Assembly: GCF_000272005.1 (NCBI RefSeq)
Contig: NZ_AKKU01000001.1
Span: 310,001 to 374,000 of the forward strand
DNA from: Alishewanella agri BL06
Lineage (GTDB): Bacteria > Pseudomonadota > Gammaproteobacteria > Enterobacterales > Alteromonadaceae
DNA length: 64,000 nt
Direction: 5' to 3'
Shown here: piece by piece, positions 9,339-19,371 of the stretch
How positions within the stretch are numbered: position 1 is the stretch's first letter
Layout of the letters: each line of letters opens with the position of its first letter
Notes under the pieces: generated by a model
The model's database searches: none
What the model saw: the letters and a program-made list of their open reading frames with translations, nothing else
Told to the model about the DNA's origin: nothing
Translations under genes and position numbers: made by a program

Positions 9339-10939
9339 TGACCTTGTTACAACTGCTGACAGCGGCAATGCCGCTGTTCAGCGTTTTTATCCTACTGGTT
9401 TTATTGCGCTTGCCAGCCCGGCAGGCGATGCCATTGAGTTTACTGTTATCTGCGCTATTAGCTCTGCTGGTATGGCAGGTACCGCTATTACACTTAACGG
9501 CCGCCACCCTGGAAGGCCTGGTGATCGCTGCCACTATTCTGTGGATTATCTTCGGCGCTTTGGTGCTGTTAAAGGTCTTGCTGTTATCCGGCGCCATGGA
9601 GGTGATTAAACAAGGCTTTGCCCGGCTTTCTGCTGACAAAAGAGTCCAGCTGTTGATTATCGGTTGGCTCTTTGTTGGCTTTCTGGAGGGCGCGGCCGGT
9701 TTTGGTACCCCGGCGGCGATCGTGGCGCCTTTGTTGGTGGCGCTGGGCTTTACTCCGCTCTCGGCTGTAGTGCTGGCACTGGTCGCGGATTCGGCGGCAG
9801 TGTCCTTTGGTGCTGTCGGTACTCCGGTGTTGGTGGGGCTGGCACAGGGTGTACCTGGGATCAGCGCGGCAGAGCTGCAACAAACGGCACTGCTGGCAAT
9901 CAGTATTGATCTCTTTGTCGCCAGTTTTTTACCTCTGCTGATGGTGCTGCTGTACAGCCGTTATTTTAGCACTCAGGCCAACTGGCGTTATGGCCTGGCT
10001 GCCACGCCCTTTGCGTTACTCGCCGGCTTTGCCTTTACCCTACCGGCCTGGTTGGTCACCTGGTTGCTTGGTCCGGAGTTTCCCTCTGTCCTGGGTGCCT
10101 TATTGGGGCTGGTGCTGACCGCGACAGCAGCAAGGCGGGGCTGGTTAGTGCCAAAGCCTGTGGCAGCTGAAAATAATCTGCCAGCTACAGAACACAAGCC
10201 CGAGATTACAACGAAAAGCACTGGGATACCGCTTTGGCAAGCCTGGTTGCCCTATGCGTTGGTTGCTGCATTACTGGTGTTAACCCGGGTGCCGGAGCTA
10301 CCTTTCAAAGCTGCGTTACAGGGACTAAATTGGCACTGGCAGCAGATCTTAGGCTCTGAGCTCAGTGTTAGCGTGGCGCCGCTATATTTACCCGGTAGCG
10401 TCTTTCTGCTGACGGCCTTACTGGCACTGTGGCTGTTTAGGGCTAAGTTCAGTGTGTTGCAGCAGGCGTTAACCCAGAGTAGCAAGATGCTGTTACCTTC
10501 CTGTATTGCGCTTGGGGCGGCGGTGCCGATGGTACGGATTTTCTTACATTCCGATGTTAACAACGCAGGATTACCGGCGATGCCGCTGGCGTTGGCTGAA
10601 TTGGCGGCCAGCTACCTGTCAGACTATTGGTTGGCCTTGGCCGGTCTGGTGGGTGCGCTGGGGTCTTTTATTGCCGGCTCCGCCACCTTCTCTAATCTGA
10701 TGTTTGGCAGTTTTCAGCAGCAGATGGCACTGCAGGCGGAACTGCCGCAGTCTCTGGTGCTGGCACTGCAAATGCTCGGTGCCAATGCCGGTAATATGAT
10801 TTGTGTGGTCAATGTGGTAGCGGCGGCCAGCGTAGTGAATTTACATGGCCGCGAGGGCGAGATTATCCGCTACACCCTGTGGCCGATGCTGTTTTACTGC
10901 AGTGCGGCGGCACTGGTGGCTTACTGGTTTTTCAGCTAA
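9338..10939 (+). CDS. L-lactate permease family transporter (LldP-like)
   Basis: 533 residues with 12 or more hydrophobic segments and the family signatures [33 protein letters not shown] and [16 protein letters not shown]. Lactate permeases (LctP/LldP, GlcA) co-transport lactate or glycolate with protons across the inner membrane. The ATG shares a base with the stop of the upstream RND permease (TAATG), so translation is coupled to an efflux pump. No lactate dehydrogenase is in the neighbourhood, so the real substrate is uncertain. The ORF ends 24 bases before the next small gene in the same run. Confidence 0.85.
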   Translation: MTLLQLLTAAMPLFSVFILLVLLRLPARQAMPLSLLLSALLALLVWQVPLLHLTAATLEGLVIAATILWIIFGALVLLKVLLLSGAMEVIKQGFARLSADKRVQLLIIGWLFVGFLEGAAGFGTPAAIVAPLLVALGFTPLSAVVLALVADSAAVSFGAVGTPVLVGLAQGVPGISAAELQQTALLAISIDLFVASFLPLLMVLLYSRYFSTQANWRYGLAATPFALLAGFAFTLPAWLVTWLLGPEFPSVLGALLGLVLTATAARRGWLVPKPVAAENNLPATEHKPEITTKSTGIPLWQAWLPYALVAALLVLTRVPELPFKAALQGLNWHWQQILGSELSVSVAPLYLPGSVFLLTALLALWLFRAKFSVLQQALTQSSKMLLPSCIALGAAVPMVRIFLHSDVNNAGLPAMPLALAELAASYLSDYWLALAGLVGALGSFIAGSATFSNLMFGSFQQQMALQAELPQSLVLALQMLGANAGNMICVVNVVAAASVVNLHGREGEIIRYTLWPMLFYCSAAALVAYWFFS

Positions 10940-10963
10940 GCTGAAAGAAAAAAAGAGTTCCTT

Positions 10964-11224
10964 ATGAAAATTATCTTTCGTGCCAACGATATACTGGAAG
11001 CCCACATTATCGCCGGGATGCTAAATAGCCAGGGGATTGAAACCTACGTCGGCGGTCATTATTTGCAGGGGGCAGTAGGGGATTTAGCCGCGCTGGGTTT
11101 TGCTAATGTGTTTGTCGCCGACGAACAGGCGGAGCAGGCTGAACAATTATTGCAGGATTATCAGCAAGCGGAACTGGTTGATTTTCCGCTTACTGATGAA
11201 GATGGCCTGGCACCGGCCGGCTAG
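10964..11224 (+). CDS. DUF2007 domain protein
   Basis: 86 residues. It opens MKIIFRANDILEAHIIAGMLN, followed by a GIETYVGG turn and a hydrophobic VFVADEQAEQA strand, matching the DUF2007 family. Members are small cytosolic proteins named as putative signal-transducing proteins, with no firm function. It has no membrane segment. It follows the permease gene after 24 bases and probably belongs to the same transcript. The next gene is convergent. Confidence 0.82.
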   Translation: MKIIFRANDILEAHIIAGMLNSQGIETYVGGHYLQGAVGDLAALGFANVFVADEQAEQAEQLLQDYQQAELVDFPLTDEDGLAPAG

Positions 11225-11249
11225 CCGGTACCCATAGTGCTGCAGCACA

Positions 11250-12632
11250 TTAACACTCGATAATATTTACCGCCAGACCACCGCGTGAAGTTTCTTTGTA
11301 CTTGGTCTGCATATCCTTACCGGTATCCCACATGGTTTTAATCACCTTATCCAGCGATACTTTGTGATCGCCACTGCCACGCAGCGCCAGTCGTGAGGCG
11401 TTAATGGCTTTAATTGAACCCATGGCGTTACGTTCAATACAAGGCACCTGCACCAAACCGCCAACCGGATCACAGGTTAGCCCCAGGTTATGCTCCATGC
11501 CAATCTCGGCCGCGTTCTCAACATGCTGCGGGCTACCACCAAGAATTTCGGTAAGTGCTGCTGCGGCCATTGAGCAGGCTACGCCAACCTCGCCCTGACA
11601 ACCGACTTCGGCGCCGGAGATAGAGGCATTTTTCTTATACAAAATACCAATAGCGGCTGCGGTTAACAGATAACGGCTGGCGATTTCCGGGCTGACCGGC
11701 TGAATAAATTTGTCGTAGTACATTAATACCGCCGGAATAATACCGGCAGCACCGTTAGTCGGCGCAGTAACGACCCGGCCGCCGGCGGCGTTTTCTTCGT
11801 TTACGGCCAGCGCGAACAGGTTAACCCAGTCCATTACCTGTAGTGGATCGGCACTTTTCTCCGCCATCAGCTTTTTATGTAAGGCCGGGGCGCGGCGTTT
11901 GACTTTTAAGCCGCCGGGTAAAATGCCCTCGGTGCGAATACCGCGTTCAATACAGGCGCGCATCGTCAGCCAGATATTATTCAGCTCACTTTCAATTTGC
12001 GCACTGCTGCGCAGCACTCTTTCGTTTTCATGCATCAAACCCGAAATCGACAGGCCATGCTCTTTACAGAGCGCCAATAACTCTGCGCCGGATTCAAATG
12101 GGTAGGGTGGTGGGTTAGCGGCGGCAAACTGACTGGCCGCTTCTTTTTCTTTGGCAAAATCTTCGGCTTTCACGATAAAACCGCCACCAATGGAGAAGTA
12201 GACTTCGCTTAGCAGTACGTTTTTCTCGCTGTCATAAGCAATCAGTTCCATGCCATTGGAATGCTCTTTCAGCGTTTTCCGGCGGTGGAACACAATGGCG
12301 CCGTCGCGTGGGAAATTCACCGCGTGCTGCTGCGCCAATTGTAACTTTTGGCTGTCATGCACCTGGCGCAGAATACCTTCTACCGCATCCGGGTCGACGC
12401 TTTCCGGCAAGTAGCCGGACAAGCCCAGGATCACCGCCTTGCCGGTGCCGTGACCAATACCGGTTTGGCCCAGCGAGCCGAATAATTCCACTTTTACGCT
12501 ATCACAACGGCTTAACAGTTGCTGTTGTTGCAACTGCTCCGTAAATTTCTTTGCCGCACGCATCGGGCCCACCGTATGGGAGCTGGAGGGGCCAATACCA
12601 ATACTAAACATATCAAATGCACTGATTATCAT
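11250..12632 (-). CDS. sdaA: L-serine ammonia-lyase (serine dehydratase)
   Basis: 460 residues with [17 protein letters not shown] at the start. Later come [39 protein letters not shown] and [18 protein letters not shown], the conserved segments of the single-chain iron-sulfur serine dehydratases. The cysteines in the last two segments ligate the [4Fe-4S] cluster. The enzyme deaminates serine to pyruvate and ammonia in the cytosol. Alpha and beta domains are fused, as in E. coli SdaA/SdaB. The 214-base leader to the upstream Nudix gene contains a hairpin but no obvious riboswitch. Confidence 0.94.
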   Translation of the reverse strand: MIISAFDMFSIGIGPSSSHTVGPMRAAKKFTEQLQQQQLLSRCDSVKVELFGSLGQTGIGHGTGKAVILGLSGYLPESVDPDAVEGILRQVHDSQKLQLAQQHAVNFPRDGAIVFHRRKTLKEHSNGMELIAYDSEKNVLLSEVYFSIGGGFIVKAEDFAKEKEAASQFAAANPPPYPFESGAELLALCKEHGLSISGLMHENERVLRSSAQIESELNNIWLTMRACIERGIRTEGILPGGLKVKRRAPALHKKLMAEKSADPLQVMDWVNLFALAVNEENAAGGRVVTAPTNGAAGIIPAVLMYYDKFIQPVSPEIASRYLLTAAAIGILYKKNASISGAEVGCQGEVGVACSMAAAALTEILGGSPQHVENAAEIGMEHNLGLTCDPVGGLVQVPCIERNAMGSIKAINASRLALRGSGDHKVSLDKVIKTMWDTGKDMQTKYKETSRGGLAVNIIEC

Positions 12633-12664
12633 AATTATTATACTTTTCTATTGTTCGCTGCTCT

Positions 12665-12690
12665 GCCAAGCGCTGAAAGCTTCGCTTGGC
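12665..12690. repeat. 8-bp inverted repeat in the sdaA leader
   Basis: GCCAAGCG (12665-12672) and CGCTTGGC (12683-12690) are perfect inverted repeats around a 10-base loop. The hairpin lies 33 bases upstream of the sdaA start and has no T tract on either strand. It could be an operator or an mRNA leader hairpin; it is not a canonical terminator of the upstream gene. Confidence 0.5.
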
Positions 12691-12846
12691 GAAGACAGTG
12701 TAGGGTTAACACCATTCTTAATGGCGCCATTGTAGCGGATAGCCAGCATAACTGTAAGCGCTGCACAGGTCTGTTCAGTACCAGTGGTAGCGGGCTTAAG
12801 GGCCAGAAATGGCGGCGCAGGCGTAACGCTTTGTATACAGTTTGCG

Positions 12847-13407
12847 TTATGAGACGTGCGTGACCAGTTGTTGAATAATGGCCGCCGTGGCACCCCAAAT
12901 CAGTTTATCCTGATAGGGCATAAAATGGATCTGCCGTGACTTACCGCGTAGTGGCACCGCCAGTTGTAGTCGGTGTTGCGGCGGCAGAAAAAAACTTAAT
13001 GGTACTTCAAATACTTCACTGACCTCCGCGCTGGACAGCTGGTAATTCTGACCGGCGTGCATTAATCCCAGGTAGGGCTGAATTTGAAAACCGGTCAGCG
13101 TATTGTGCGCGGGTAAAGCGCCGAGCAAGCGGATATGCGCCGCGCTAATGCCAATTTCTTCTGCGGTTTCGCGCAGCGCTGCATCAGCAGCGCTCTCGCC
13201 GGGTTCCAGCATGCCGCCCGGAAAGCTGATTTGCCCGGGATGATGCGCCAAGGTGAGGGCACGGCGGGTAAACAAGATGTTCAGCTGATTAGCAGAATAG
13301 ACCAGTGGCACCAGTACCGCGCTTTGCCTGAGGCCCGTTGCAGGCTGCGGGCTCTGCTGTGGCAGCGGTCTGAGGATAAATCGACTGACAAGTTGCTGTA
13401 GCTGCAT
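12847..13407 (-). CDS. nudL: CoA pyrophosphatase-type Nudix hydrolase
   Basis: 186 residues. The Nudix box runs from Gly65 (GMLEPGESAADAALRETAEE) and fits the GX5EX7REUXEEXGU pattern, with Glu83/Glu84 as metal ligands. The preceding LFTRRALTLAHHPGQISFPG is the extra motif that separates the CoA-pyrophosphatase subgroup (YeaB/NudL, PCD1) from other Nudix enzymes. These enzymes cleave CoA or acyl-CoA to phosphopantetheine and 3',5'-ADP. The gene sits 14 bases downstream of pabB on the same strand, in the pabB-nudL order common in gammaproteobacteria. Confidence 0.9.
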   Translation of the reverse strand: MQLQQLVSRFILRPLPQQSPQPATGLRQSAVLVPLVYSANQLNILFTRRALTLAHHPGQISFPGGMLEPGESAADAALRETAEEIGISAAHIRLLGALPAHNTLTGFQIQPYLGLMHAGQNYQLSSAEVSEVFEVPLSFFLPPQHRLQLAVPLRGKSRQIHFMPYQDKLIWGATAAIIQQLVTHVS

Positions 13408-13421
13408 CGGCGCTCCGCTGT

Positions 13422-14801
13422 CTAATCTGGCTGCATGGCGCTTAACACCGGCAGGATTTTCGCCACCTTATCCAGCGTTTCCTGATACTCGCTGTCCACC
13501 TTTGAATCCGCTACCAGACCACCGCCGGCCCAGCAATGAATTTGTCCCTGTTCACAAATCAGAGTACGGATCGCGATATTGGTATCCATCTGACCGGTGC
13601 TACTGATATAGCCAATAGCGCCGCAATAGACACTGCGCCGGTGTGGCTCTAACTGTTCAATTAACTGCATGGCGCTGATTTTCGGGGCGCCGGTAATAGA
13701 GCCACCCGGAAAGGCTGCCCGCAGCAAATCACAGGCGGTATTCGGTGGCGCCAGAGTGCCGGTAACAGTACTAACCAGATGATGCACGGCCGGAAAGCTT
13801 TCAATGGCAAACAAGGCCGGTACCTCAACCGAACCCGGCTGACATACTTTACCCAGATCGTTGCGCAGCAAATCGACAATCATCACATTTTCGGCGCGAT
13901 CTTTAGTGGAGCTGCGCAGGGTATCGGCTTCGATCTGGTCGGTTTGGGCACAAAGACCGCGTGGTCGGGTGCCTTTAATCGGTTTGGTCTCAATCTGGCC
14001 GTCTTTTAGCAGTAAAAATCGCTCCGGCGAGATACTGAGCACTGCCGCTGCCGGAAGCCGGATAAAGGCCGAAAACGGCGCCGCATTTTTCTGGCGCAGT
14101 TGCAGGTAGGCCAGCCATTCGTCGCCCTGAAAAGCTGCGCTAAATCGTTGCGCCAGATTAATCTGGTAACAGTTACCGCTTTTTAGCTCTTCCCGCACCC
14201 GGGCAAATTTTTGCTGATATTCTTGCGGTGTCATATTGGCTTGCCAGTCGCTTTGCAGGCTAAAGCCCTGTTGCCGAGGTGGCTCCGGGTGTAATTTTTG
14301 CTGCAGCTGATGCCAGTGGCGCTCGGCATCTTGCCGGTAATCGGTGTACCAAAGCTGCTTCTGCTGCTGATCATAAATCAGCGCCCAGTGGTATAAACCC
14401 AGGGCCATATCGGGTAGTGCTAAATCGGCGCTGGCCTCTGTCGGTAAGCGCTCCAGATAACGGCCCAAATCATAGCTAAAATAGCCCAGGGCACCGCCAA
14501 CGAAAGGTAAATCACTGTGGCGCTGCTCGGGGAAGTAACGCTTTAGCGCACAGTCTAATACCTTAAAGGGATCCGCTGTGTAATGATGGCTGCCGTGCTC
14601 ATCGGTCAGAATAGTGGCACCGGCCTGACAATGCAGGGTCGCTACCGGTTCAGCTACCATAATTTGATAGCGGCTGTTCGGGTGACTGGCGTCTGCCGAG
14701 TCAAGCAACATCGACCAGGGCTGGCTGGCAAAATGAGCAAACAACTCCAGCAGAGAAAATTCAGGTTCAGATTTGGCGTCGTATATCAGATACTGCTGCA
14801 T
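13422..14801 (-). CDS. pabB: Aminodeoxychorismate synthase component I
   Basis: 459 residues of the chorismate-binding family. Conserved C-terminal blocks are visible: SPERFLLLKDGQIETKPIKGTRPR, SSTKDRAENVMIVDLLRNDLG, the HHLVSTVTG strand, and FPGGSITGAPKISAMQLIEQLEP. The Lys in the PIKGTRPR block is the lysine that distinguishes PabB from the Thr of anthranilate synthase TrpE, supporting PabB. It aminates chorismate to 4-amino-4-deoxychorismate for folate synthesis, using ammonia from a PabA glutaminase that is not encoded here. nudL follows on the same strand. Confidence 0.93.
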   Translation of the reverse strand: MQQYLIYDAKSEPEFSLLELFAHFASQPWSMLLDSADASHPNSRYQIMVAEPVATLHCQAGATILTDEHGSHHYTADPFKVLDCALKRYFPEQRHSDLPFVGGALGYFSYDLGRYLERLPTEASADLALPDMALGLYHWALIYDQQQKQLWYTDYRQDAERHWHQLQQKLHPEPPRQQGFSLQSDWQANMTPQEYQQKFARVREELKSGNCYQINLAQRFSAAFQGDEWLAYLQLRQKNAAPFSAFIRLPAAAVLSISPERFLLLKDGQIETKPIKGTRPRGLCAQTDQIEADTLRSSTKDRAENVMIVDLLRNDLGKVCQPGSVEVPALFAIESFPAVHHLVSTVTGTLAPPNTACDLLRAAFPGGSITGAPKISAMQLIEQLEPHRRSVYCGAIGYISSTGQMDTNIAIRTLICEQGQIHCWAGGGLVADSKVDSEYQETLDKVAKILPVLSAMQPD

Positions 14802-14899
14802 GATTTGGACTAGCCGCTGTTGGGGATGCGCGTTATCATACCAGCACCTACACTAATAGTTAAATGTCTCGCCGCTTGGGCGACAGAGGAAGGGCAAGC

Positions 14900-16429
14900 A
14901 TGACGGTTATTCGCCAACAAGATTTTATTGAAAGCATCGAAGATGCGCTGCAGTACATCTCCTATTATCACCCGCTGGATTTTATTCAGGCTCTGGAAGT
15001 GGCTTATCACAAAGAGCAAAACCAGGCCGCGAAAGATGCTATTGCACAAATTCTGATTAACTCGCGGATGTCAGCAGAAGGTCATCGTCCAATCTGTCAG
15101 GATACCGGTATTGTTACCTGCTTCGTTAAGATTGGCATGGATGTGAAATGGGATAAAACGGATCTGACGGTGCAGCAAATGGTGGATGAAGGCACCCGCC
15201 GTGCTTATATGAACCCGGATAACCCGCTGCGGGCCTCTATTGTTGCCGATCCGGCCGGCTTACGTAAAAACACCAAGGATAATACACCAGCGGTAGTGCA
15301 TATTGATCTGGTGCCTGGCCATCATGTTGAGGTGATGATTGCCGCTAAAGGCGGTGGCTCAGAAAATAAAACCAAGATGGCGATGCTGAACCCGTCAGAT
15401 TCTATTGTCGATTGGGTGCTGGAAACTCTACCAAAAATGGGTGCTGGCTGGTGTCCGCCTGGGATGCTCGGCATCGGTATTGGCGGTACGGCGGAAAAAG
15501 CCGCGGTGCTGGCGAAAGAATCGCTGATGGAGCCGGTGGATATTCAGGAGTTGCTGGCCAGAGGGCCGCAAAACGCGGAAGAAAAACTGCGGTTAGAGTT
15601 ATATGAAAAAGTGAACAAACTGGGCATTGGCGCCCAGGGCTTGGGTGGCTTAACCACGGTCGTAGATGTCAAAATCAAATCGGTACCCACCCATGCCGCC
15701 TCGTTGCCGGTGGTCATGATCCCGAACTGTGCCGCCACCCGCCATGTGCATTTCCATTTAGATGGTTCTGGCCCGGCCGATATTACACCACCAAAACTGG
15801 AAGACTGGCCGCAGGTGACCTGGGAGCTGGGTAGCAATGTGCGCCGGGTCAATCTGGATACCGTAACACCAGAGGATGTACAAAGCTGGCAAGCCGGTGA
15901 AACTGTGCTGTTAAGCGGTAAGATGTTAACCGGCCGTGATGCGGCGCACAAACGCATTGCTGATATGCTGAATAAAGGCGAAGGTTTACCGCAGGGCGTG
16001 GATCTGAAAAATAAATTTATTTACTACGTTGGCCCGGTTGATGCCGTACGTGATGAAGTAGTGGGTCCAGCCGGTCCGACAACCGCGACGCGGATGGATA
16101 AATTTACCGAGATGATGTTATCGCAAACTGGTCTGCTGGGTATGATTGGTAAATCTGAGCGCGGTGATAAGACGGTCGAAAGCATTAAACAGCATAAAGC
16201 CGTTTATCTGATGGCGGTGGGCGGTGCGGCTTATCTGGTATCAAAAGCCATTAAGAAAGCCCGGGTCGTGGCCTTTGCGGACCTGGGTATGGAAGCGATC
16301 TATGAGTTTGAGGTCGAAGATATGCCGGTAACCGTAGCGGTGGATAGCAACGGTAATAACGTGCATAAGCAGGGCCCGGCAATCTGGAAAGCCAATATCG
16401 CTGAGCTGGATGCCAAACTGAAAGCCTGA
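14900..16429 (+). CDS. Class I fumarate hydratase (iron-sulfur)
   Basis: 509 residues from ATG 14900, which has an excellent ribosome site (AGAGGAAGGG ending five bases upstream). The frame is open back to an ATG at 14864, but the extra 12 residues lack support. Class I fumarase features are CQDTGIVTCFVKIG, with a cluster-ligating cysteine, then GGGSENKTKM and GWCPPGMLGIGIGG, and the C-terminal GPAGPTTATRMDKFTE block. The enzyme interconverts fumarate and malate in the TCA cycle with an oxygen-sensitive [4Fe-4S] cluster. It is divergent from pabB and followed by its own terminator. I give no symbol because fumA/fumB naming cannot be decided here. Confidence 0.93.
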   Translation: MTVIRQQDFIESIEDALQYISYYHPLDFIQALEVAYHKEQNQAAKDAIAQILINSRMSAEGHRPICQDTGIVTCFVKIGMDVKWDKTDLTVQQMVDEGTRRAYMNPDNPLRASIVADPAGLRKNTKDNTPAVVHIDLVPGHHVEVMIAAKGGGSENKTKMAMLNPSDSIVDWVLETLPKMGAGWCPPGMLGIGIGGTAEKAAVLAKESLMEPVDIQELLARGPQNAEEKLRLELYEKVNKLGIGAQGLGGLTTVVDVKIKSVPTHAASLPVVMIPNCAATRHVHFHLDGSGPADITPPKLEDWPQVTWELGSNVRRVNLDTVTPEDVQSWQAGETVLLSGKMLTGRDAAHKRIADMLNKGEGLPQGVDLKNKFIYYVGPVDAVRDEVVGPAGPTTATRMDKFTEMMLSQTGLLGMIGKSERGDKTVESIKQHKAVYLMAVGGAAYLVSKAIKKARVVAFADLGMEAIYEFEVEDMPVTVAVDSNGNNVHKQGPAIWKANIAELDAKLKA

Positions 16430-16439
16430 TTCTAACAAG

Positions 16440-16464
16440 GCCGCAGCGATGACTGCGGCTTTTT
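16440..16464 (+). terminator. Intrinsic terminator after fumarase
   Basis: A seven-base stem GCCGCAG/CTGCGGC with a six-base loop is followed by five T residues, 10 bases past the fumarase stop. Confidence 0.85.
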
Positions 16465-16480
16465 ACTAACTGGGGGAACC

Positions 16481-18499
16481 ATGAAACATTTGAGTTTAGT
16501 GGCGTTAGCACTCTTTAGTGCCGGCGTGCTGGCCAAGGGACCACTGACGGTCGAACATCTGAATCAACATAACAAAATCGGTAATCTGGCCTTGTCGCCG
16601 GATGGCCGCGCGCTGGTTTACAGTCAGACAAACGGCGGCTTTGCGCCGGCTGATACCAGCCATGATTTATATTTAATGACCTTGGGTGATGAGCGTCAGG
16701 TGCGGCGGTTAACCGAGAACAGTAGCCGCGAAAGCGCGGTGCAGTGGCATCCGGATGGCAAGAGTATTTTCTTTTTAGCCAACCGCACTGGCAGCACCCA
16801 GCTGTGGCAACTGGCACTGGACGGGGGCGAAGCCCGGCAGGTGACCCGGCTACCTTTACCAATTAACGGCTTTAAACTGGCTAGCGATGGCAAAACCCTG
16901 GCGCTGAGTTTAACGGTGAAACCCGGTTGTCAGACGCTGCAATGTACGCTGGATGCTAAAGCCAAAGAAGCTGAGCGCAAAGATACGGCGCTGGCCTATG
17001 ACCAGTTGATGGTACGGCACTGGGATCACTGGCTGGATCAGTATCGTGAACATCTGCACGTAGCGGTGCTGGGTGATGCCCCTGTTACCGATGCGAAAAA
17101 CCTGATGGCTGATTGGAATACCAATATCGCTGGTATCAGTGAAGTGGCCTTTACGCCGGATAATCAACAGCTGGTATTCAGTGCCAAGATCCCGGCGAAC
17201 GATCAAGCCTGGCACACTAACTTTGATTTGTTTCAGGTATCGATTAATGGTGGTGAGAAGGTCAATCTGACGGCCGATAATCCGGCCTGGGATGCCAAGC
17301 CCAAGTTCTCCAATGATGGCCGTTTTCTGGCCTATCTGGCGATGAAAAAGCCGGGTGCTGAAGCCGATCGCTTTGGCCTGATGTTGCTGGATCTGATTAC
17401 CGGCGAGAAAAAAGAAGTGGCGCCAAACTGGGACCGTTCGATTTCTGATTTCTACTTTGGGCTGGATAACCGCACTATCTATGCCACCACCCAGGATGTT
17501 GGTCAGTACAGTATCTATGCCATTAACACCAGCTTTGGCGATCAGATTAAGTTATACGGCGATGGCTATGCCGGAAACCTGCAGGTTGGCGCCGATAAAC
17601 TGGTGTTTACCAATCACCGGCTGAATATGCCGGCCGAGGTTTTCCAGACTAATGCGGATGGCTCGCAGCCGCAGCAATTAACTCAGGTAAATGCTAAGTG
17701 GGCCGAAGGCATTCAGTTTGGCGACTTTGAGCAATTCAGCTTTAAAGGCGCTGAGGATGCCACCGTCTATGGTTATCTGGTAAAACCCTGGAACTTTGAG
17801 CCAAACAAAAAATACCCGATGGCGTTTTTAGTGCATGGCGGCCCGCAGGGTAGCTTTGGCAATATGTTTAACGAGCGTTGGAATGCCCAGCTGTATGCTG
17901 CCAAAGGCTATGCCGTGGTGATGGTCGATTTCCATGGCTCTACCGGCTATGGTCAGGCCTTTACCGACTCGATTAGCCGTGATTGGGGTGGCAAGCCGCT
18001 GGTTGATTTACAAAAAGGCTTTGCGCATGTGGTGCAAGCTTATCCGTGGATTGACGGCAACCGTGCCTGTGCGCTCGGCGCCTCTTATGGCGGCTTTATG
18101 ATGAACTGGATTGCTGGTAACTGGCCGGATGGCTTTAAGTGTCTGGTCAATCATGCCGGTTTATATGATATGCCAAGCTTCTACGGCAGCACCGAAGAGC
18201 TTTGGTTCCCGGAGTTTGACTTAGGTGGCCCGGCCTGGAATCCGGAGTCGGATTATCAGAAGTTTAATCCGGCGGGGCATGCCGATAAATGGCAAACGCC
18301 GATGCTGGTGATCCATGGGCTGAAAGACTATCGGGTACCTTATGCGCAAGGCTTAGGCGCCTTTACCAACTTGCAGCGCAAGGGTATTGACTCGCGTCTG
18401 GTCATTTTCCCGGATGAGAATCACTGGATCCTGAAGCCGGATAACCGGGTGCGCTGGTATAACGAAGTGTTCCAGTGGCTGGACAAATATACCCGTTAA
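16481..18499 (+). CDS. Secreted S9 family peptidase (prolyl oligopeptidase / acylaminoacyl-peptidase type)
   Basis: 672 residues. A signal peptide ends near residue 18 (AGVLA). Residues about 25-410 form a WD40/TolB-like beta-propeller with repeated LSPDGRALVYS, WHPDGKSIFFLA and FSNDGRFLAYLA blades. The C-terminal alpha/beta hydrolase domain holds the catalytic triad Ser535 (GASYGGFM), Asp616 (HGLKDYRVP) and His648 (PDENHW), with the HGGPQG oxyanion motif. It should cleave short peptides in the periplasm or outside the cell, by family analogy to dipeptidyl peptidases. The gene is monocistronic, between two terminators. Confidence 0.92.
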   Translation: MKHLSLVALALFSAGVLAKGPLTVEHLNQHNKIGNLALSPDGRALVYSQTNGGFAPADTSHDLYLMTLGDERQVRRLTENSSRESAVQWHPDGKSIFFLANRTGSTQLWQLALDGGEARQVTRLPLPINGFKLASDGKTLALSLTVKPGCQTLQCTLDAKAKEAERKDTALAYDQLMVRHWDHWLDQYREHLHVAVLGDAPVTDAKNLMADWNTNIAGISEVAFTPDNQQLVFSAKIPANDQAWHTNFDLFQVSINGGEKVNLTADNPAWDAKPKFSNDGRFLAYLAMKKPGAEADRFGLMLLDLITGEKKEVAPNWDRSISDFYFGLDNRTIYATTQDVGQYSIYAINTSFGDQIKLYGDGYAGNLQVGADKLVFTNHRLNMPAEVFQTNADGSQPQQLTQVNAKWAEGIQFGDFEQFSFKGAEDATVYGYLVKPWNFEPNKKYPMAFLVHGGPQGSFGNMFNERWNAQLYAAKGYAVVMVDFHGSTGYGQAFTDSISRDWGGKPLVDLQKGFAHVVQAYPWIDGNRACALGASYGGFMMNWIAGNWPDGFKCLVNHAGLYDMPSFYGSTEELWFPEFDLGGPAWNPESDYQKFNPAGHADKWQTPMLVIHGLKDYRVPYAQGLGAFTNLQRKGIDSRLVIFPDENHWILKPDNRVRWYNEVFQWLDKYTR

Positions 18500-18517
18500 G
18501 TAGCGACTAAAAGCAGC

Positions 18518-18546
18518 AAACCCCGCTCTGCGTTAGCGGGGTTTTT
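18518..18546. terminator. Bidirectional intrinsic terminator after the S9 peptidase gene
   Basis: The stem CCCCGCT/AGCGGGG has a 7-base loop and flanking AAA/TTTTT, which give a T tract in both directions. It lies between convergent genes. Confidence 0.85.
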
Positions 18547-19285
18547 AATACTCCGCAAAGGGCTTTTCATTGCGTGACAACTGACGTTTCGGCGCCGCAA
18601 CGCCGAAGCGTAACCTGAGTCGCTCAGCAAAGCCCTCGCGCTCCAGCTGATATAACATCGCGGTTAATTCCGGGATTAACGCCTGGTGGCTTTGATGTAA
18701 CAGATGATAATCCGGCAGGCTTTGTAAGCGTTGTTCAGCAATCGGAAAACCGGTGCTGGCGTCTAACTGATAGGCTGCGAAGACCACGCCATCAACCTTA
18801 CCGGTTAAAAACAAATTCTTCGTGGCCTCCAAACTGCCAGTACTGATCACCTGACGCGACGCCGGTAAGGTCCGCAAAATATCTTCCACCACCATGGCAC
18901 CGCGGACATAGGCCAGACTTTGCACTTGCTGTAACTGACAGCCGGCGCAGCGCTGCTGATTGACATATAAAAAGACATCGGTATCAAACAGCACATAGGG
19001 CACCGGCAGCAGCGCCGGATAGCGTTCCGTTACTCGGAGAACCCGCGCCAGCTCGCCAGCCAGCTCACCTTTATTTGATTCAAGCAGGCTACGACCAAAA
19101 GGAACCTCGATAAACTCTACCCTGATACCTAAGCGATGATACGCTTCACTCAGCAGCGCCTGACTATACAACGAGGCTGGGGACCCCAGCGCTTGTCTGA
19201 ATTGCAAAGGGGATTCCTGCCAGCGTTGGGGTTGCGGGTAAGTGGTGACACTGAGTAAGGAGAGTAATACCAACAGCCATTTCAT
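18545..19285 (-). CDS. Orphan periplasmic substrate-binding protein (SBP_bac_3-like)
   Basis: 246 residues with a short signal peptide (MKWLLVLLSLLSVTTY). The fold elements fit family-3 amino-acid-type binding proteins: an early SPASLYSQALLSEAYHRLGI segment, FGRSLLESNKGELAGELARV, and a hinge region LTGKVDGVVFAAYQLDAS. A CAGC pair near residue 115 might form a disulfide. No ABC permease or ATPase is adjacent and no sensor domain is attached. It could be an orphan binding protein or one of the many such proteins of unknown role in Alteromonadales. The ligand cannot be inferred. Confidence 0.7.
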   Translation of the reverse strand: MKWLLVLLSLLSVTTYPQPQRWQESPLQFRQALGSPASLYSQALLSEAYHRLGIRVEFIEVPFGRSLLESNKGELAGELARVLRVTERYPALLPVPYVLFDTDVFLYVNQQRCAGCQLQQVQSLAYVRGAMVVEDILRTLPASRQVISTGSLEATKNLFLTGKVDGVVFAAYQLDASTGFPIAEQRLQSLPDYHLLHQSHQALIPELTAMLYQLEREGFAERLRLRFGVAAPKRQLSRNEKPFAEY

Positions 19286-19371
19286 CCTGAATTCTAGTAT
19301 CCTTATTGGGGCGCAGCCAGGCGCGCCGTTAAATGAATAAGTCTGTCGTCGGCAGGCCGGTTCCGGGTTGT

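Noticed and set aside
12638-12898. Small frames between sdaA and nudL on both strands
   Set aside because: Several overlapping short frames with no ribosome site; the region holds a leader hairpin only.
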